Source: a bacterium
GTDB taxonomy: Bacteria; Chloroflexota; Anaerolineae; Caldilineales; Caldilineaceae
Direction of reading: 5' to 3'
Assembly: GCA_016124945.1 (NCBI GenBank)
Contig: WGMT01000036.1
Span: forward strand, 124,001-188,000
DNA: 64,000 nt
Part shown: positions 50,551 to 59,829 of the stretch, piece after piece
How the letters are laid out: each line of letters opens with the position of its first letter
Position numbering within the stretch: the first letter of the stretch is position 1
Notes under the pieces: generated by a model
The model's input: only the letters and a program-made list of their open reading frames with translations
Databases searched by the model: none
What the model was told of the DNA's origin: nothing
Program-made: the position numbers and the translations under genes

Positions 50551-51483
50551 TCATTCATAATGAATCCGCGGATCGATCCACGCGTAGCTCACGTCTACGA
50601 GCAGGTTGACGAGCAGGTAGACGACGGCCAAAAAGAGGACACATCCCTGCACCAGCGGGTAGTCCTTCCACAGGATGGCGCTGACGGTGAGTCGGCCCAG
50701 GCCAGGACGGCTGAAGACCGTCTCGGTAACGACGGCGCCGGCCAGCATGCCGCCAAATTGCAGCCCCAGCATGGTGATCACCGGGATCAGCGCGTTCTTC
50801 AGCCCGTGACGGATCACGAGCAGCCACTCGGGCAGCCCTTTGGCTTTGGCGGTGCGGATGTAGTCTTCGTTCATCACTTCGATCAGGCTGGATCGGGTGA
50901 GGCGGCTGATGACACCCGCCGACACGAAGCCCAGGGTGATGCTGGGCAGGATCAGCGAGTCAAGTCCGCTGCCGCCCGCCGGTGGAAACCAATCGAGCCG
51001 GAAGGCGAAGATGAGGATCAGTAGCAGTCCCAGCCAGAAGATGGGCATCGAGACGCCCACGTAGGCCAGCATCATGGTGGCGGTGTCGATCCACGTGTTC
51101 TGACGCAGCGCCGCAATAATGCCGGTGCTCAGGCCGATGACCAGCGCAAAGATCAGCCCGCCGATGCTCAGTTGCAACGTTGAACCAAAGCGATCCAAAA
51201 TCAACTCGAGGACGGGCGACCGCAGCCGGATCGAGTCACCCAGATCGCCCACAACCGCGCCGCTGATAAAACGCAGATACTGCACCGGCAGTGGATCATT
51301 CAGCCCCATCTGCTCGCGCAATTCGTCAATCCGTTCGGGCGTCACCGCTCCGCCCTCGGCCCCGGCCAACATCAACTGCGCCGGATCACCAGGTAAGGCG
51401 TGCATGATCGCAAAGACGATCAACGAGATCAAAAAGAGCACCGGGATCAGTTGGAAAAGACGGTTGCCGATGTAAGGCAGCAT
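50551..51483 (-). CDS. Oligopeptide-type ABC permease, DppB-like (set 2)
   Basis: 310 residues. IGNRLFQLIPVLFLISLIVF opens the first membrane segment; LREQMGLNDPLPVQYLRF, GDLGDSIRLRSPV, YVGVSMPIFWLGLLL, EDYIRTAKAKGLPEWLLVIR and AWIDPRIHYE follow. ATG 51483 is chosen because GGAGG precedes by five bases. Forms a heterodimer channel with the DppC-like protein downstream. The upstream binding-protein gene is separated by 156 bases with a 13-bp perfect stem-loop. Confidence 0.92.
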   Translation of the reverse strand: MLPYIGNRLFQLIPVLFLISLIVFAIMHALPGDPAQLMLAGAEGGAVTPERIDELREQMGLNDPLPVQYLRFISGAVVGDLGDSIRLRSPVLELILDRFGSTLQLSIGGLIFALVIGLSTGIIAALRQNTWIDTATMMLAYVGVSMPIFWLGLLLILIFAFRLDWFPPAGGSGLDSLILPSITLGFVSAGVISRLTRSSLIEVMNEDYIRTAKAKGLPEWLLVIRHGLKNALIPVITMLGLQFGGMLAGAVVTETVFSRPGLGRLTVSAILWKDYPLVQGCVLFLAVVYLLVNLLVDVSYAWIDPRIHYE

Positions 51484-51540
51484 TGCGCCCTCCGGGCAAG
51501 ATTTTGGGGGATTAGGCGATTGCCGACCGCAGCGGTCGGA

Positions 51541-51590
51541 GCGATTAGGGGATTTCAGATCCTGGACACGAGCCCCCATCCCCTAATCGC
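51541..51590. repeat. Heptad stem-loop between binding protein and permease genes
   Basis: Perfect arms 51541-51553 / 51578-51590 (GCGATTAGGGGAT), with CCGACCGC-a-GCGGTCGG just before (51523-51539). Could act as a partial transcriptional stop that raises binding protein over permease. Confidence 0.7.
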
Positions 51591-51639
51591 TCAATCGGCT
51601 AGTCTCTTCTTCAGCGAACAACTTCGCCGATAGCGAAAT

Positions 51640-53310
51640 CTACTCTTCGATATAGGTATTGTGCAGGTAGAAGTAATTCCCTTCCGACGCCAACTGGAAG
51701 TCCATAACGTTGTTGTTCAGGGCGTAGAAGACGGGCTGACTCAGGGTCGGGGCCATCAGGGCATTGGCCATGATGATCTCCTGGGCCTGGGCGGCGATGT
51801 CACAGCGTTGGTTGAAGTCGCCCACGGTGCGCAGTTGACCGACCAGGCTGTCGAGTTCATCATCGGCGAAACCGGTCCACGCCCAGCCGCCAGGTTGATC
51901 CCAGCGCGAGTTCCAGATCATATCGAGGATCATGGGATCAGGTGAACGCTGGCGCTCATACATCAGATCAAAGTTGCGGTTGTTGACCATGTCGATCTGG
52001 ATCGGGCCGGCCACCTGCTCCACATGCACATCGACGCCGATGAGCCGCCACTGCGCCTGCATCGCTTCGCCGATTTCCACGTGGTGCAGCGTCGTCCAGC
52101 GCATGGTGAGCGGCGTGCCGTCTTCGACACCTTCGACGCCGTAGGCTTCGCGGATACCGTCGCCGTCTTCGTCACGGTAGCCGATGGCTTCGAGCATCTC
52201 CATCGCCTTGGCGGTGTCGTAGGGATACATCGATTCCACTACTTCGGAGTAACAGGGATGCTTCACATTCAGCGGGCCCTTTTGTACGAGGTAAGCGCCG
52301 TCATAGAGCAGTTCGTTCAGGCCTTCCTGGTCGATGGCGTAGAGCAGCGCCTGCCGCAGTTCGGTGATGTTGAACGGTGCATTGCGCACATTGAAGACCA
52401 TCTGCAAGCCCGTCCCAGCCTGGAAGCCGGTGAGGAACTGGTACTCGGCGGAGTTCTGGTAGTCTTCGCGGTAGGCCGGTGGCAGTTCACGGGCGATGTG
52501 GGCGTCGCCGGTAGAGACAACGCTGCCCAGCACCGCAGCCTCGCCGATGAAGAGGATCGTCACACTGTCGAGGTAGGCCGGTCCTTCGTGGTTCTGAATT
52601 GGGTTCCAGCCGCCGTAATCTTCCCACTTGGAGAAGACGATGCGGTCGTTAGCGATCCACTCATCCAAAAGGAAGGGACCCGTACCCACGAGATGCCGAT
52701 CAAATTCGGTGATGCTGTACTCAGCCGCCGCGGTGGGCGACCAAAGCGGCATGCGACGGGCGGCGTCGAGCAAAGTCACCCAGGGTTCGCTGTAGTTGAG
52801 CTGTACCGTGAATTCGTCCACAACATCAACCGATTCGATGGGGCCGAGGTCGGCGGCCATCTGTACCGAAGCGGTTTCGGGCGCCTTGATGCGTTCGATG
52901 TTGTACTTCACGGCCTCAGCATTGAAAGGCGTGCCGTCCTGGAAGGTGACGTCCTCGCGTAGGGTGAAAGTCCACACGGTGCCTTCGGGATTCGACTCCC
53001 AAGAGGTGGCCAGGCTGGGCAGGAACTCACCATCTGGGCTGAGGACGACCAACGGATCAGAGACGAACGAGTTGAACAACCACGTCGGCTGGTAGGGGTC
53101 GATGTGACCGTCGAGCGAAGCCGGTTCGCTGCTGGCCGGGAAGGCGATGATCAAGTCGCCGCCCTTGGCCGCCGGTTCCGCTGCGGCGCCGCTGTCGCCG
53201 CCGGTCGCTTCGCCGCCCGACGGCGTCGATGCGGGCGCACAGGCCGAAAGGAACAACGCAAAGATCATCGTCAACACAAACCAGAGTGATGTTTTTCGGT
53301 GTCGGTACAT
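51640..53310 (-). CDS. ABC substrate-binding lipoprotein, family 5 (set 2)
   Basis: 556 residues. Signal peptide with lipobox LSAC (Cys24), then a Gly/Ala/Ser linker. Family blocks: LIIAFPASSEPASLDGHIDP, LATSWESNPEGTVWTFTLRE, FQDGTPFNAEAVKYNIERIK, LVGTGPFLLDEWI, LRQALLYAIDQEGLNELLYD and YPYDTAKAMEMLEAIGYRD. A membrane-anchored receptor for a peptide-like or glycoside-like solute, delivered to DppBC set 2. Closest in plan to the binding protein at 58085, sharing FNAEAVK. Ligand unknown. Transcribed behind an amidohydrolase and M20 peptidase. Confidence 0.92.
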   Translation of the reverse strand: MYRHRKTSLWFVLTMIFALFLSACAPASTPSGGEATGGDSGAAAEPAAKGGDLIIAFPASSEPASLDGHIDPYQPTWLFNSFVSDPLVVLSPDGEFLPSLATSWESNPEGTVWTFTLREDVTFQDGTPFNAEAVKYNIERIKAPETASVQMAADLGPIESVDVVDEFTVQLNYSEPWVTLLDAARRMPLWSPTAAAEYSITEFDRHLVGTGPFLLDEWIANDRIVFSKWEDYGGWNPIQNHEGPAYLDSVTILFIGEAAVLGSVVSTGDAHIARELPPAYREDYQNSAEYQFLTGFQAGTGLQMVFNVRNAPFNITELRQALLYAIDQEGLNELLYDGAYLVQKGPLNVKHPCYSEVVESMYPYDTAKAMEMLEAIGYRDEDGDGIREAYGVEGVEDGTPLTMRWTTLHHVEIGEAMQAQWRLIGVDVHVEQVAGPIQIDMVNNRNFDLMYERQRSPDPMILDMIWNSRWDQPGGWAWTGFADDELDSLVGQLRTVGDFNQRCDIAAQAQEIIMANALMAPTLSQPVFYALNNNVMDFQLASEGNYFYLHNTYIEE

Positions 53311-53395
53311 GGTTTCCTCCTGAGAAATGGTTGGGATGAGTGGTGGTACCGGAAAGTCTATTGTCGTTGGATGGGCCTCCCTTCTGGTGAAGGGG

Positions 53396-53530
53396 TGATT
53401 TGTGATTAGTGATTGGGGAAGAAGGAGATGCTGTCTGAGCGCAGCGGTCGGCGATGATGAATCTCGACGAGCATCATCTCATCACCTTCATCATCTCATT
53501 ACCCCAATCACAAATCACAAATCACCTCCT
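53396..53530. repeat. TGATTTG/ATGATGA heptad array
   Basis: GATTTGTGATTAGTGATTGG (53396-53415) and complementary CAATCACAAATCACAAATCA (53505-53524), with facing GATGATGA and TCATCATC words between. The amidohydrolase TGA (53522-53524) is part of a unit. Confidence 0.7.
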
Positions 53531-54781
53531 ATCCACCGTAATCTCGCCTCTTTGCATCACGATCAACGGCGCTGACGGCAGTTCGAGTACGGACAGATCC
53601 TGCACCGGGTTGCCTTTGACGACGATGAGGTCGGCGCAGTAGTTGGGGGCGATTTGGCCGATCTCGGCGTGCAGGCCGAGCGCTTCGGCGGCGATGCGGG
53701 TGGCCGAGGCGATGACATCCATGTTCGACAGGCCGGCCTGGGCCAGGTGTTTCATCTCGAAGGCGAGGCTGCCGTGATAGACGTAGGGCATGCCGGCATC
53801 GGTGCCGGCTGCAATCCGCACACCGCGTTGGTGGGCGCGTTCCACCGTCTTGTACATGGCCCCCGTCGCCAGGACATACCACTTGCGCGTGGCGGCGTCT
53901 TTGGGCGGGGCGTTGTTGGCGATGCTCTGCGCTTCGGGGCTGAGCGTCGGCACCAGGAAGCGTTCACCCTCGGCCATCTGGTCGAGCAGTGCGTCGGTGA
54001 GGAAACGGCCATGCTCGAAGGTATCCACCCCGGCGTGGATGGCGTCCTGTACGCCGGGGCCGCCGTGACAGTGGGCGGCGACCTTGCGCCCGGCGTTGTG
54101 GGCCACTTCGCAGATGGCCTGCATCGCCTCAAAGGTCAACTCAGGGCTGCATTGACCGCCCAGCGCGCGGACATATTCGCTGAGGGTGGCGTTGAGCTTG
54201 ATCACATCGGCGCCGCGCATCAACTGTTCCCAGGCGGCGCGGCGGGCTTCGTCGGCGCTCTCCACCACCACGCCGATGGACGACAACATCTCAATCGGTG
54301 TGCCAGGACGGGCATAGCGTCGTGCGTCCATGTGGCCGCCGGGGCTGGTGATGCCGTGTCCGCAGGCGACAATGCGCGGACCGAACTGCCAGCCCTCGTT
54401 GATGGCGTCGCGCAGGGCAATGTCCACCCAATCATTGGCCCCCAGGTCGCGGATCGTGGTGATCCCCTGTTCCACCTGGCGGCGGGCGTTGCGGGCGGCT
54501 TTCAGGGCGCTGGTGGCAGGCAGACGGGTGAGCGTCACCAGTCGCCAATCCTCGTTGGGATCGCCGTCGTGGACGACATGGGTGTGGGCGTCGATGAGGC
54601 CGGGCATTACTGTGTAGCCACTCACGTCGAGCACCGGTGCATCGGGGCGTTCACCGAACTGCGCCCAATCGTCCACAGCCACGATGACATCGTCATCGAG
54701 CAAGATGCCCTGGTTGTGCAAGATCCGATCATTCGGGTCCGCGGTGATAACAGTACCGGCGTGAATCAAAGTAGGTGGCAT
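53522..54781 (-). CDS. COG1228-type amidohydrolase
   Basis: 419 residues. Metal site: LIDAHTHVV (His66, His68), VIKLNATLSEYV, AAHCHGGPG, FEHGRF and GTDAGMPYVYHG. Shares TTIRDLGANDWVDIALRDA and FGPRIVACGHGITSPGGH with the enzyme at 61043 and, more weakly, with 44209 and 12605. Likely a zinc-dependent cleavage of an amide, dipeptide or cyclic compound. ATG 54781 with AGGAG. It sits right after an M20 peptidase gene and ahead of set 2 binding protein, so import, peptide cutting and amide hydrolysis are plausibly linked. Confidence 0.9.
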   Translation of the reverse strand: MPPTLIHAGTVITADPNDRILHNQGILLDDDVIVAVDDWAQFGERPDAPVLDVSGYTVMPGLIDAHTHVVHDGDPNEDWRLVTLTRLPATSALKAARNARRQVEQGITTIRDLGANDWVDIALRDAINEGWQFGPRIVACGHGITSPGGHMDARRYARPGTPIEMLSSIGVVVESADEARRAAWEQLMRGADVIKLNATLSEYVRALGGQCSPELTFEAMQAICEVAHNAGRKVAAHCHGGPGVQDAIHAGVDTFEHGRFLTDALLDQMAEGERFLVPTLSPEAQSIANNAPPKDAATRKWYVLATGAMYKTVERAHQRGVRIAAGTDAGMPYVYHGSLAFEMKHLAQAGLSNMDVIASATRIAAEALGLHAEIGQIAPNYCADLIVVKGNPVQDLSVLELPSAPLIVMQRGEITVDRR

Positions 54782-54810
54782 AGGAGGCTCCTTTGGATTT
54801 GCGACTGACG

Positions 54811-54843
54811 ATTTCCGATTGACGCTAAGCGTCAATCGGAAAT
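54811..54843. repeat. 16-bp perfect palindrome spanning a stop codon
   Basis: ATTTCCGATTGACGCT (54811-54826) mirrored at 54828-54843, loop of one base. The TGA of the M20 gene (54832-54834) lies in it; GATTGAC heptads form the arms. Confidence 0.85.
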
Positions 54844-56181
54844 TGTTCCATATTCATCAACCAGCCGCGCCACACACTCCGCCCCGCGCAAGTACGTTTC
54901 CACTTCGATGTACTCGTTGGGGGCGTGGAGTCGATCTTCGGTGGGGCCGAAACCACTGTAGGCGTGATCGTAAATGCCCAAAATTTCAGCGAAGAGCGGT
55001 TCGGGTCCACAGCCGGGATAGGTGGGCTGTTTGGCCGGTTCCACCCCAAACGCGCCACGGATGGCGTTGCTCATGGCCTCGGCCACCGGGTTTTCCAGTG
55101 AGCAGCGGAAGTGATTCATCTCCGACATCAGTTCGACTTTGAGATCGTCGAAGCCGCGGCGGGCCAGGTGATCCTGCACCAGTTGCAAAATGCGTTCCCC
55201 CGTCTGGTTGGGGACGGTGCGGAAGTCGAGTTCGGCCACGCCGTGGTTGGGCACCACGCTCTTGCGCATGGGGTAGATGTAACCGCCCGTCAACCCGGTG
55301 ACGGAACAACTGGGCTTCAGGTAGAGTTGGGTCAGCGCATCAAGGCCGGTGAGGCCACCCACGAACTCTTTCTGGCCCGAAATGCGCAGGATGTCTTTGC
55401 CGTCCCAGGGCAAGAGACGCAGCGCCTCCAGTTCGGTAGGCGTGGGATCGCGCACATCGTCGAAGAAATCGTCGATGGTGATTTTGCCGTCGGGTGTGCG
55501 TAGTGTGCTCAGCCCTTCGATGAGACGCCAGAGGGCGTTTTGCACCACCGGGGCCATCATGCCGTGAAATTCGCGCGGACGGTTGGCCTCAATGCGCAAT
55601 TTGGTCGTCCCTTTGACGCCTACGACCACACGTGGACGTCCATCGGGCCAGACGTTATCGTCGAAGTTGGCCACGGCGTCGGCGCGTAGTTGATCGGCGC
55701 GGGCGTGCATCACCGGCGCGAGGTTGGGGCTGCCGATCTCCTCTTCGCCTTCAATGAAAAAGATCACGGTGCAGGGAAGTGGTGTGCCGGTGGCCAGGTA
55801 GGCGCGCACCCCTTCCAGCGCCGCCATCACCGCGCCTTTGTCGTCCACGGCGCCGCGGCCGTAGAGTTTGCCGTCCTCGATCACCGCGCCCCACGGATCA
55901 TGGATCCAGACTTCGTTGGCCGGCTGTACATCGTAATGGCCGTAGATGAGGAGCGTGCGGTCGCCCGTCCCCTCGATGCGGCTGTAGAGCGCGGGGAAAC
56001 CGGCCGTCTCCCACCACTCCACGGTCATGCCGAACGATTCCATCTGCCGCGCCAGCAACTGGGCACATTCGAGCATCCCGTGGTTCTCGGTGGCCACGCT
56101 AGGCTGGCGCAGCAGCGTGCGCAGGTCCTCGATCAGGTCGGTGCGGTGGTTGTGCAGAAAGTCAATGACGGGTTGATGCAT
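54832..56181 (-). CDS. M20-family dipeptidase/deacylase
   Basis: 449 residues. Zinc-binding and catalytic blocks: YGHYDVQPANE (ligand His and catalytic Asp), GRGAVDDKGAVMAALEGV (bridging Asp) and IEGEEEIGSPNL (general base Glu and ligand Glu), then a dimerisation domain and VEVxTYLRGAEC-like end. Length and GHYDVQP fit the carnosinase/PepV-like M20 group that cuts dipeptides and some N-acyl amino acids. ATG 56181 lies three bases after the DppC stop of set 3, so it is part of that operon and probably digests the solute just imported. Confidence 0.92.
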   Translation of the reverse strand: MHQPVIDFLHNHRTDLIEDLRTLLRQPSVATENHGMLECAQLLARQMESFGMTVEWWETAGFPALYSRIEGTGDRTLLIYGHYDVQPANEVWIHDPWGAVIEDGKLYGRGAVDDKGAVMAALEGVRAYLATGTPLPCTVIFFIEGEEEIGSPNLAPVMHARADQLRADAVANFDDNVWPDGRPRVVVGVKGTTKLRIEANRPREFHGMMAPVVQNALWRLIEGLSTLRTPDGKITIDDFFDDVRDPTPTELEALRLLPWDGKDILRISGQKEFVGGLTGLDALTQLYLKPSCSVTGLTGGYIYPMRKSVVPNHGVAELDFRTVPNQTGERILQLVQDHLARRGFDDLKVELMSEMNHFRCSLENPVAEAMSNAIRGAFGVEPAKQPTYPGCGPEPLFAEILGIYDHAYSGFGPTEDRLHAPNEYIEVETYLRGAECVARLVDEYGTISD

Positions 56182-56184
56182 TCT

Positions 56185-57087
56185 TTATTCCCCCATTCGT
56201 GGATCGAGCGCGTCGCGTAGGCCGTCGCCCAGCATGTTGATGGCAAAAACGGTCACCATGATCATCAGGCCGGGGAAGGTGGAGATCCACCAGGCCTGGC
56301 GCATGTGGCTGCGTCCTTGGTTGAGAATGAGTCCCCACTCCGGCGTCGGTGGTTGTGCACCCAGCCCGAGATAACCCAACGACGCCGCCGAGATAATCGC
56401 CGTGCCGATGCTGACTGTACTCAACACGATAATCGGGGCCAAAATGTTGGGTAAAATGTGCCGTAGCAAAATTCTTGGGGTGCGCGCCCCCACACTTTGC
56501 GCAGCCAACACGTAAATCTCCTCTTTGTTGGCCAGCACCGTACTGCGTACCAGACGAGTGTAGGTAGGGATGTAGGCAACGCCCACGGCGATCATGACAT
56601 TGGTGAGGCTGCTGCCCAACGTCGCCACAATCGCCAGCGCCAACATGATGCCGGGGAAGGCGAGCATTGCGTCGATAAAACGCATGATGATGCGATCCCA
56701 CCAGCCGCCGTAGTAGCCTGAGACCAACCCCAGGAAGGTGCCGATGAAAAGCCCAATCACCACCGAAATGATGCCGATGCGCAAGGAAAGCTGCGCGCCG
56801 TAAAGCACCCGGCTGAAGAGATCGCGCCCGAATTGATCCGTCCCCATGAGGTGAGGCACACCCGGCGCAGTAAAAGGTGGCCCCGAGCGCATTTCAAGCG
56901 GATCGAAGGGCGAAATCTGTTGGGCAAAGACGGCCAACACCACCATCATCGTGATGACGAGGCTGCCCACGATGGCACTAGGGCTTTGACGCAGGCGGCG
57001 TAGCACTTGTGTGTAGTAATTGCGCGGTTTGCTGCGCGTCAGTGGATCGGCGGCAAGCCGGCGGTTCAAGGTTGCAGTTTCACTCAC
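56185..57087 (-). CDS. Oligopeptide-type ABC permease, DppC-like (set 3)
   Basis: 300 residues. N-terminal cytosolic tail (ADPLTRSKPRNYYTQVLRRL), first segment IVGSLVITMMVVLAVFAQQI, GTDQFGRDLFSRVLYGAQL, docking loop YVLAAQSVGARTPRILLRHI, GLGAQPPTPEWGLI. Start is GTG 57087, 16 bases after dppB; the true start is not decided by a ribosome site. The upstream gene and the M20 gene bracket it tightly, giving one transcript. No ATPase follows. Confidence 0.9.
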   Translation of the reverse strand: MSETATLNRRLAADPLTRSKPRNYYTQVLRRLRQSPSAIVGSLVITMMVVLAVFAQQISPFDPLEMRSGPPFTAPGVPHLMGTDQFGRDLFSRVLYGAQLSLRIGIISVVIGLFIGTFLGLVSGYYGGWWDRIIMRFIDAMLAFPGIMLALAIVATLGSSLTNVMIAVGVAYIPTYTRLVRSTVLANKEEIYVLAAQSVGARTPRILLRHILPNILAPIIVLSTVSIGTAIISAASLGYLGLGAQPPTPEWGLILNQGRSHMRQAWWISTFPGLMIMVTVFAINMLGDGLRDALDPRMGE

Positions 57088-57103
57088 AGCAGATTACCCA
57101 CGA

Positions 57104-58027
57104 TTAACGCTCCCGGATCCGTGGATCGAGAATCGAATAGGTTACGTCCACGAGCAGGTTGACGAGCATGTAGATCACTGCGATAAAGAGCACGGCCCCC
57201 TGCACCACTTTGAAGTCTTTGAAAAGGATGGCATTGAGCGTCAACGTGCCCAATCCCTGGCGTGCGAAAATGGTCTCGACGATAACGGTGCCGCCGAGCA
57301 GATTGCCGATCTGCAAACCGATGATGGTAACCACCGGGATCAGCGCATTGCGGAAGACGTGGCGCACAAAGACGGCCCGCTTCGGCAGCCCCTTGGCATT
57401 GGCCGTACGCACATAGTCCTGGCGCAACACTTCGAGGACACCGGAACGCACCAGCCGACTTGTCAACCCGGCATAGGTGATGCCCAACGCCGTCGCCGGC
57501 AGGATCAAACGCTCGAAGCCGCCCTGTCCTGTGGCGGGGAACCAGCCCAGGCGCACCGCAAAGAAAAAGATCAACATCAGCGACGACCAGAAAATCGGCA
57601 TGGAAATCCCCGCCAACCCGAGCATCATGCTGGTGGTGTCCACCCAGGTGTTGTGGCGGACGGCGGCGATGAAGCCTAAACTGCACCCGATGGTGATGGC
57701 AATCAGCATCGAGGCAAAGGTCAATTCGAGTGTCGCCGGCAACTGTTGCAGGATCATGTCGATGACGAGTTGATTCGTGCGTACAGATCGACCCCAATCC
57801 CCCTGTAAAACATTGCCGACAAAGTTCAAATATTGGATGTGGGCAGGCTGATCCAATCCCAGTTCGGTGCGCAACTTGGCAATCGCCTCAGCAGACGCGC
57901 CTGTCTCCACCAACATCAGGGTGGCCGGGTCTCCAGGCAGCAGATACAAAATGCCGAAGACCATCACCGAGACGAGGAAGAGCGTCGGGATTGAGATCAG
58001 GATACGGTCGAACAGATATCTCAGCAT
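57104..58027 (-). CDS. Oligopeptide-type ABC permease, DppB-like (set 3)
   Basis: 307 residues. LRYLFDRILISIPTLFLVSV is the first segment; LRTELGLDQPAHIQYLNFVG, GDWGRSVRTNQLV, LAGISMPIFWSSLMLIFFFA, QDYVRTANAKGLPKRAVFVR (docking loop; AKAKGL has become ANAKGL) and SILDPRIRE follow. ATG 58027 chosen as the start of the membrane segment. Separated from the binding-protein gene by a hairpin at 58040-58070. Confidence 0.92.
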   Translation of the reverse strand: MLRYLFDRILISIPTLFLVSVMVFGILYLLPGDPATLMLVETGASAEAIAKLRTELGLDQPAHIQYLNFVGNVLQGDWGRSVRTNQLVIDMILQQLPATLELTFASMLIAITIGCSLGFIAAVRHNTWVDTTSMMLGLAGISMPIFWSSLMLIFFFAVRLGWFPATGQGGFERLILPATALGITYAGLTSRLVRSGVLEVLRQDYVRTANAKGLPKRAVFVRHVFRNALIPVVTIIGLQIGNLLGGTVIVETIFARQGLGTLTLNAILFKDFKVVQGAVLFIAVIYMLVNLLVDVTYSILDPRIRER

Positions 58028-58039
58028 AGGAACCTGGTG

Positions 58040-58070
58040 GATGGATGGCGCGGTCCTCGCGCCATCCATC
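58040..58070 (-). promoter_or_regulatory. Stem-loop between binding protein and permease genes (set 3)
   Basis: GATGGATGGCGCG / CGCGCCATCCATC, 13 perfect pairs around GTCCT, located 14 bases after the binding-protein stop and 12 before dppB. Lacks a T-run, so a stabiliser or attenuator favouring binding protein expression. Confidence 0.6.
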
Positions 58071-58084
58071 TCGTGGTAGACAGG

Positions 58085-59764
58085 CTACTTCGTCACGTAG
58101 ACGTCGTAGAACGGAATGTCGATCACACCGGCCCAGGAAGCAGGCAGGTTGTGTACGGTATCGCCGTAAGCCACATAGCTCAGGCGTGGCTGCACAGGAA
58201 TGCTCAACGCTTCTTCCATAATCAGGCGCTGCGCTTCGGTGTAGATGGCACAGCGAGCCACAGGATCGCTGACCACATCGCCTTCATCGAGCAGGGCGTC
58301 GAGTTCGGGGAAGGCCTGATGGGTGAAGTTCCAGCCCTTGTCTGGCCCGGCGTTGCGCGAATGGTAGAGCGTGGAAAGGATGTTGCCGTCGTTAGCGCCA
58401 AAGCTGCGCCAGATCACGTCGAAGTCTGCACCCTGAGCGCGGGCCACCTGGATGCCGGCGCTGGCCAGCAGTTCGGTCTCAGCCTGGATGCCAAGCTGTG
58501 ACCACTGGCTGATCATCACTTCGTTCATCTCTGAAGCGTTGCCTAGATCCACGGCGGTGATGGTGATGGTAAGCGGCTCGCCGTCCTTTTCACGGATGCC
58601 GGTGGCTTCGTTCAACACCCAGCCGGCTTCGTCGAGCAGTTCCGCCGCCCGTTCGGGGTTGTAGCGGTACATGTCGTAGGCTTCTTGATCGAAACAGGGG
58701 GTGGTTGGGCTGAAGACGCTGTGGATCGTCGGCCCGTTGCCCTGGAAGACCAGGTCGCGGATCTCTTCTTGATCAGTGGCGTAGAGCAGCGCCTGACGCA
58801 CTAGTTTGTCATCCAGCGGGGCGCGGGAGGCGTTGGGCACGTAGTGAATGCCTGGGCCGGCCAATTCCTGTTCGACGATGGTCCAGGTGCCCATGTCGGC
58901 CAACATGCTCAGGGCCGAAGCGGGCACATCTTTAATGGCGTCCACTTCACCGGTCTCCAGCGCGGCCACACGGGTCGATTCATCGGAAATGAAGCGGATC
59001 ACCACACGATCCAGGTAGGGGCGTCCTTCGTGCTCAAAAATCGGCGGCGCCCAGTTGTAGTCGGGGTTGGCCACGAAGCTGACATGGCTCTGCGCCACAT
59101 ATTCCTCGAACATAAACGGTCCACTACAAATGGGCATCCAGTTGAAGTCCGCCGGATCAGCCGCAGCCGCCGCCGTGGGCGAGACCATGCCGACCCACGA
59201 AGCGAAGACATTCATGAAGGCGGCGTGCGGTCGCGAGAAGTTGACCTGTACGCTGTACTCGTCGAGCACTTCCGCCGACTCGAACGGCCCAAGGTAGGAG
59301 ACAGCCAGGCGTGAAGCCAGTTCGGGCGAGGCGACACGTTCCAGGTTGAACTTCACCGCTTCGGCGTTGAAAGGCGTGCCGTCGTGGAAGGTGACATCGT
59401 CGCGCAGATTGAAGGTGTAGCTCAAGCCATCTTCTGCGATTTCCCAATCTGTTGCCAGATGGGACACAAATTCGCCGCCAGATGTCTTGGCAACCAGCGT
59501 GTCACAAATATTGCGGTTGACGAGAAAGGCGTTGGCGTAGGCGGCAAGCTGGGCGTCGACGCCGTCCGGTTCGGTGGAGACGACGAAGATCAATTCGCCG
59601 CCGTAGACGGGTTCACCGCTCATGGTCTCGGCTTCACCGGCGGCGTCACCGCCGCTGTCGGTGGTCGCAGGAGCAGTGGCCGGCGCTGCACAGCCGGAAA
59701 CCACCAGCAGTGCAATCAACAAAAAGGCAAGTACGGACTGCTTCCAGAAAGTAGATCGGTTCAT
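58085..59764 (-). CDS. ABC substrate-binding lipoprotein, family 5 (set 3)
   Basis: 559 residues. Signal with lipobox VSGC (Cys24). Family blocks include VYGGELIFVVSTEPDGVDAQ, LATDWEIAEDGLSYTFNLRD, FHDGTPFNAEAVKFNLERVA, CSGPFMFEEYV, VRQALLYATDQEEIRDLVFQ, and RYNPERAAELLDEAGWVLNE. The receptor of transporter set 3. Preceded in the transcript by an M24-fold protein (65 bases between) and followed by dppB, dppC and the M20 peptidase. ATG 59764 is taken; AAGGAG lies 12 bases upstream. Paralogous to set 2. Confidence 0.92.
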   Translation of the reverse strand: MNRSTFWKQSVLAFLLIALLVVSGCAAPATAPATTDSGGDAAGEAETMSGEPVYGGELIFVVSTEPDGVDAQLAAYANAFLVNRNICDTLVAKTSGGEFVSHLATDWEIAEDGLSYTFNLRDDVTFHDGTPFNAEAVKFNLERVASPELASRLAVSYLGPFESAEVLDEYSVQVNFSRPHAAFMNVFASWVGMVSPTAAAAADPADFNWMPICSGPFMFEEYVAQSHVSFVANPDYNWAPPIFEHEGRPYLDRVVIRFISDESTRVAALETGEVDAIKDVPASALSMLADMGTWTIVEQELAGPGIHYVPNASRAPLDDKLVRQALLYATDQEEIRDLVFQGNGPTIHSVFSPTTPCFDQEAYDMYRYNPERAAELLDEAGWVLNEATGIREKDGEPLTITITAVDLGNASEMNEVMISQWSQLGIQAETELLASAGIQVARAQGADFDVIWRSFGANDGNILSTLYHSRNAGPDKGWNFTHQAFPELDALLDEGDVVSDPVARCAIYTEAQRLIMEEALSIPVQPRLSYVAYGDTVHNLPASWAGVIDIPFYDVYVTK

Positions 59765-59829
59765 AACGAATCTGTTCTCCTTTTCTACGTGTAAGTGCAT
59801 GTAAGGGCCATACAGGTTGAGTCTAAAAA

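Noticed and set aside
53654-54808. 384-residue plus-strand open frame
   Set aside because: Antisense of the amidohydrolase at 53522; no supporting signals.
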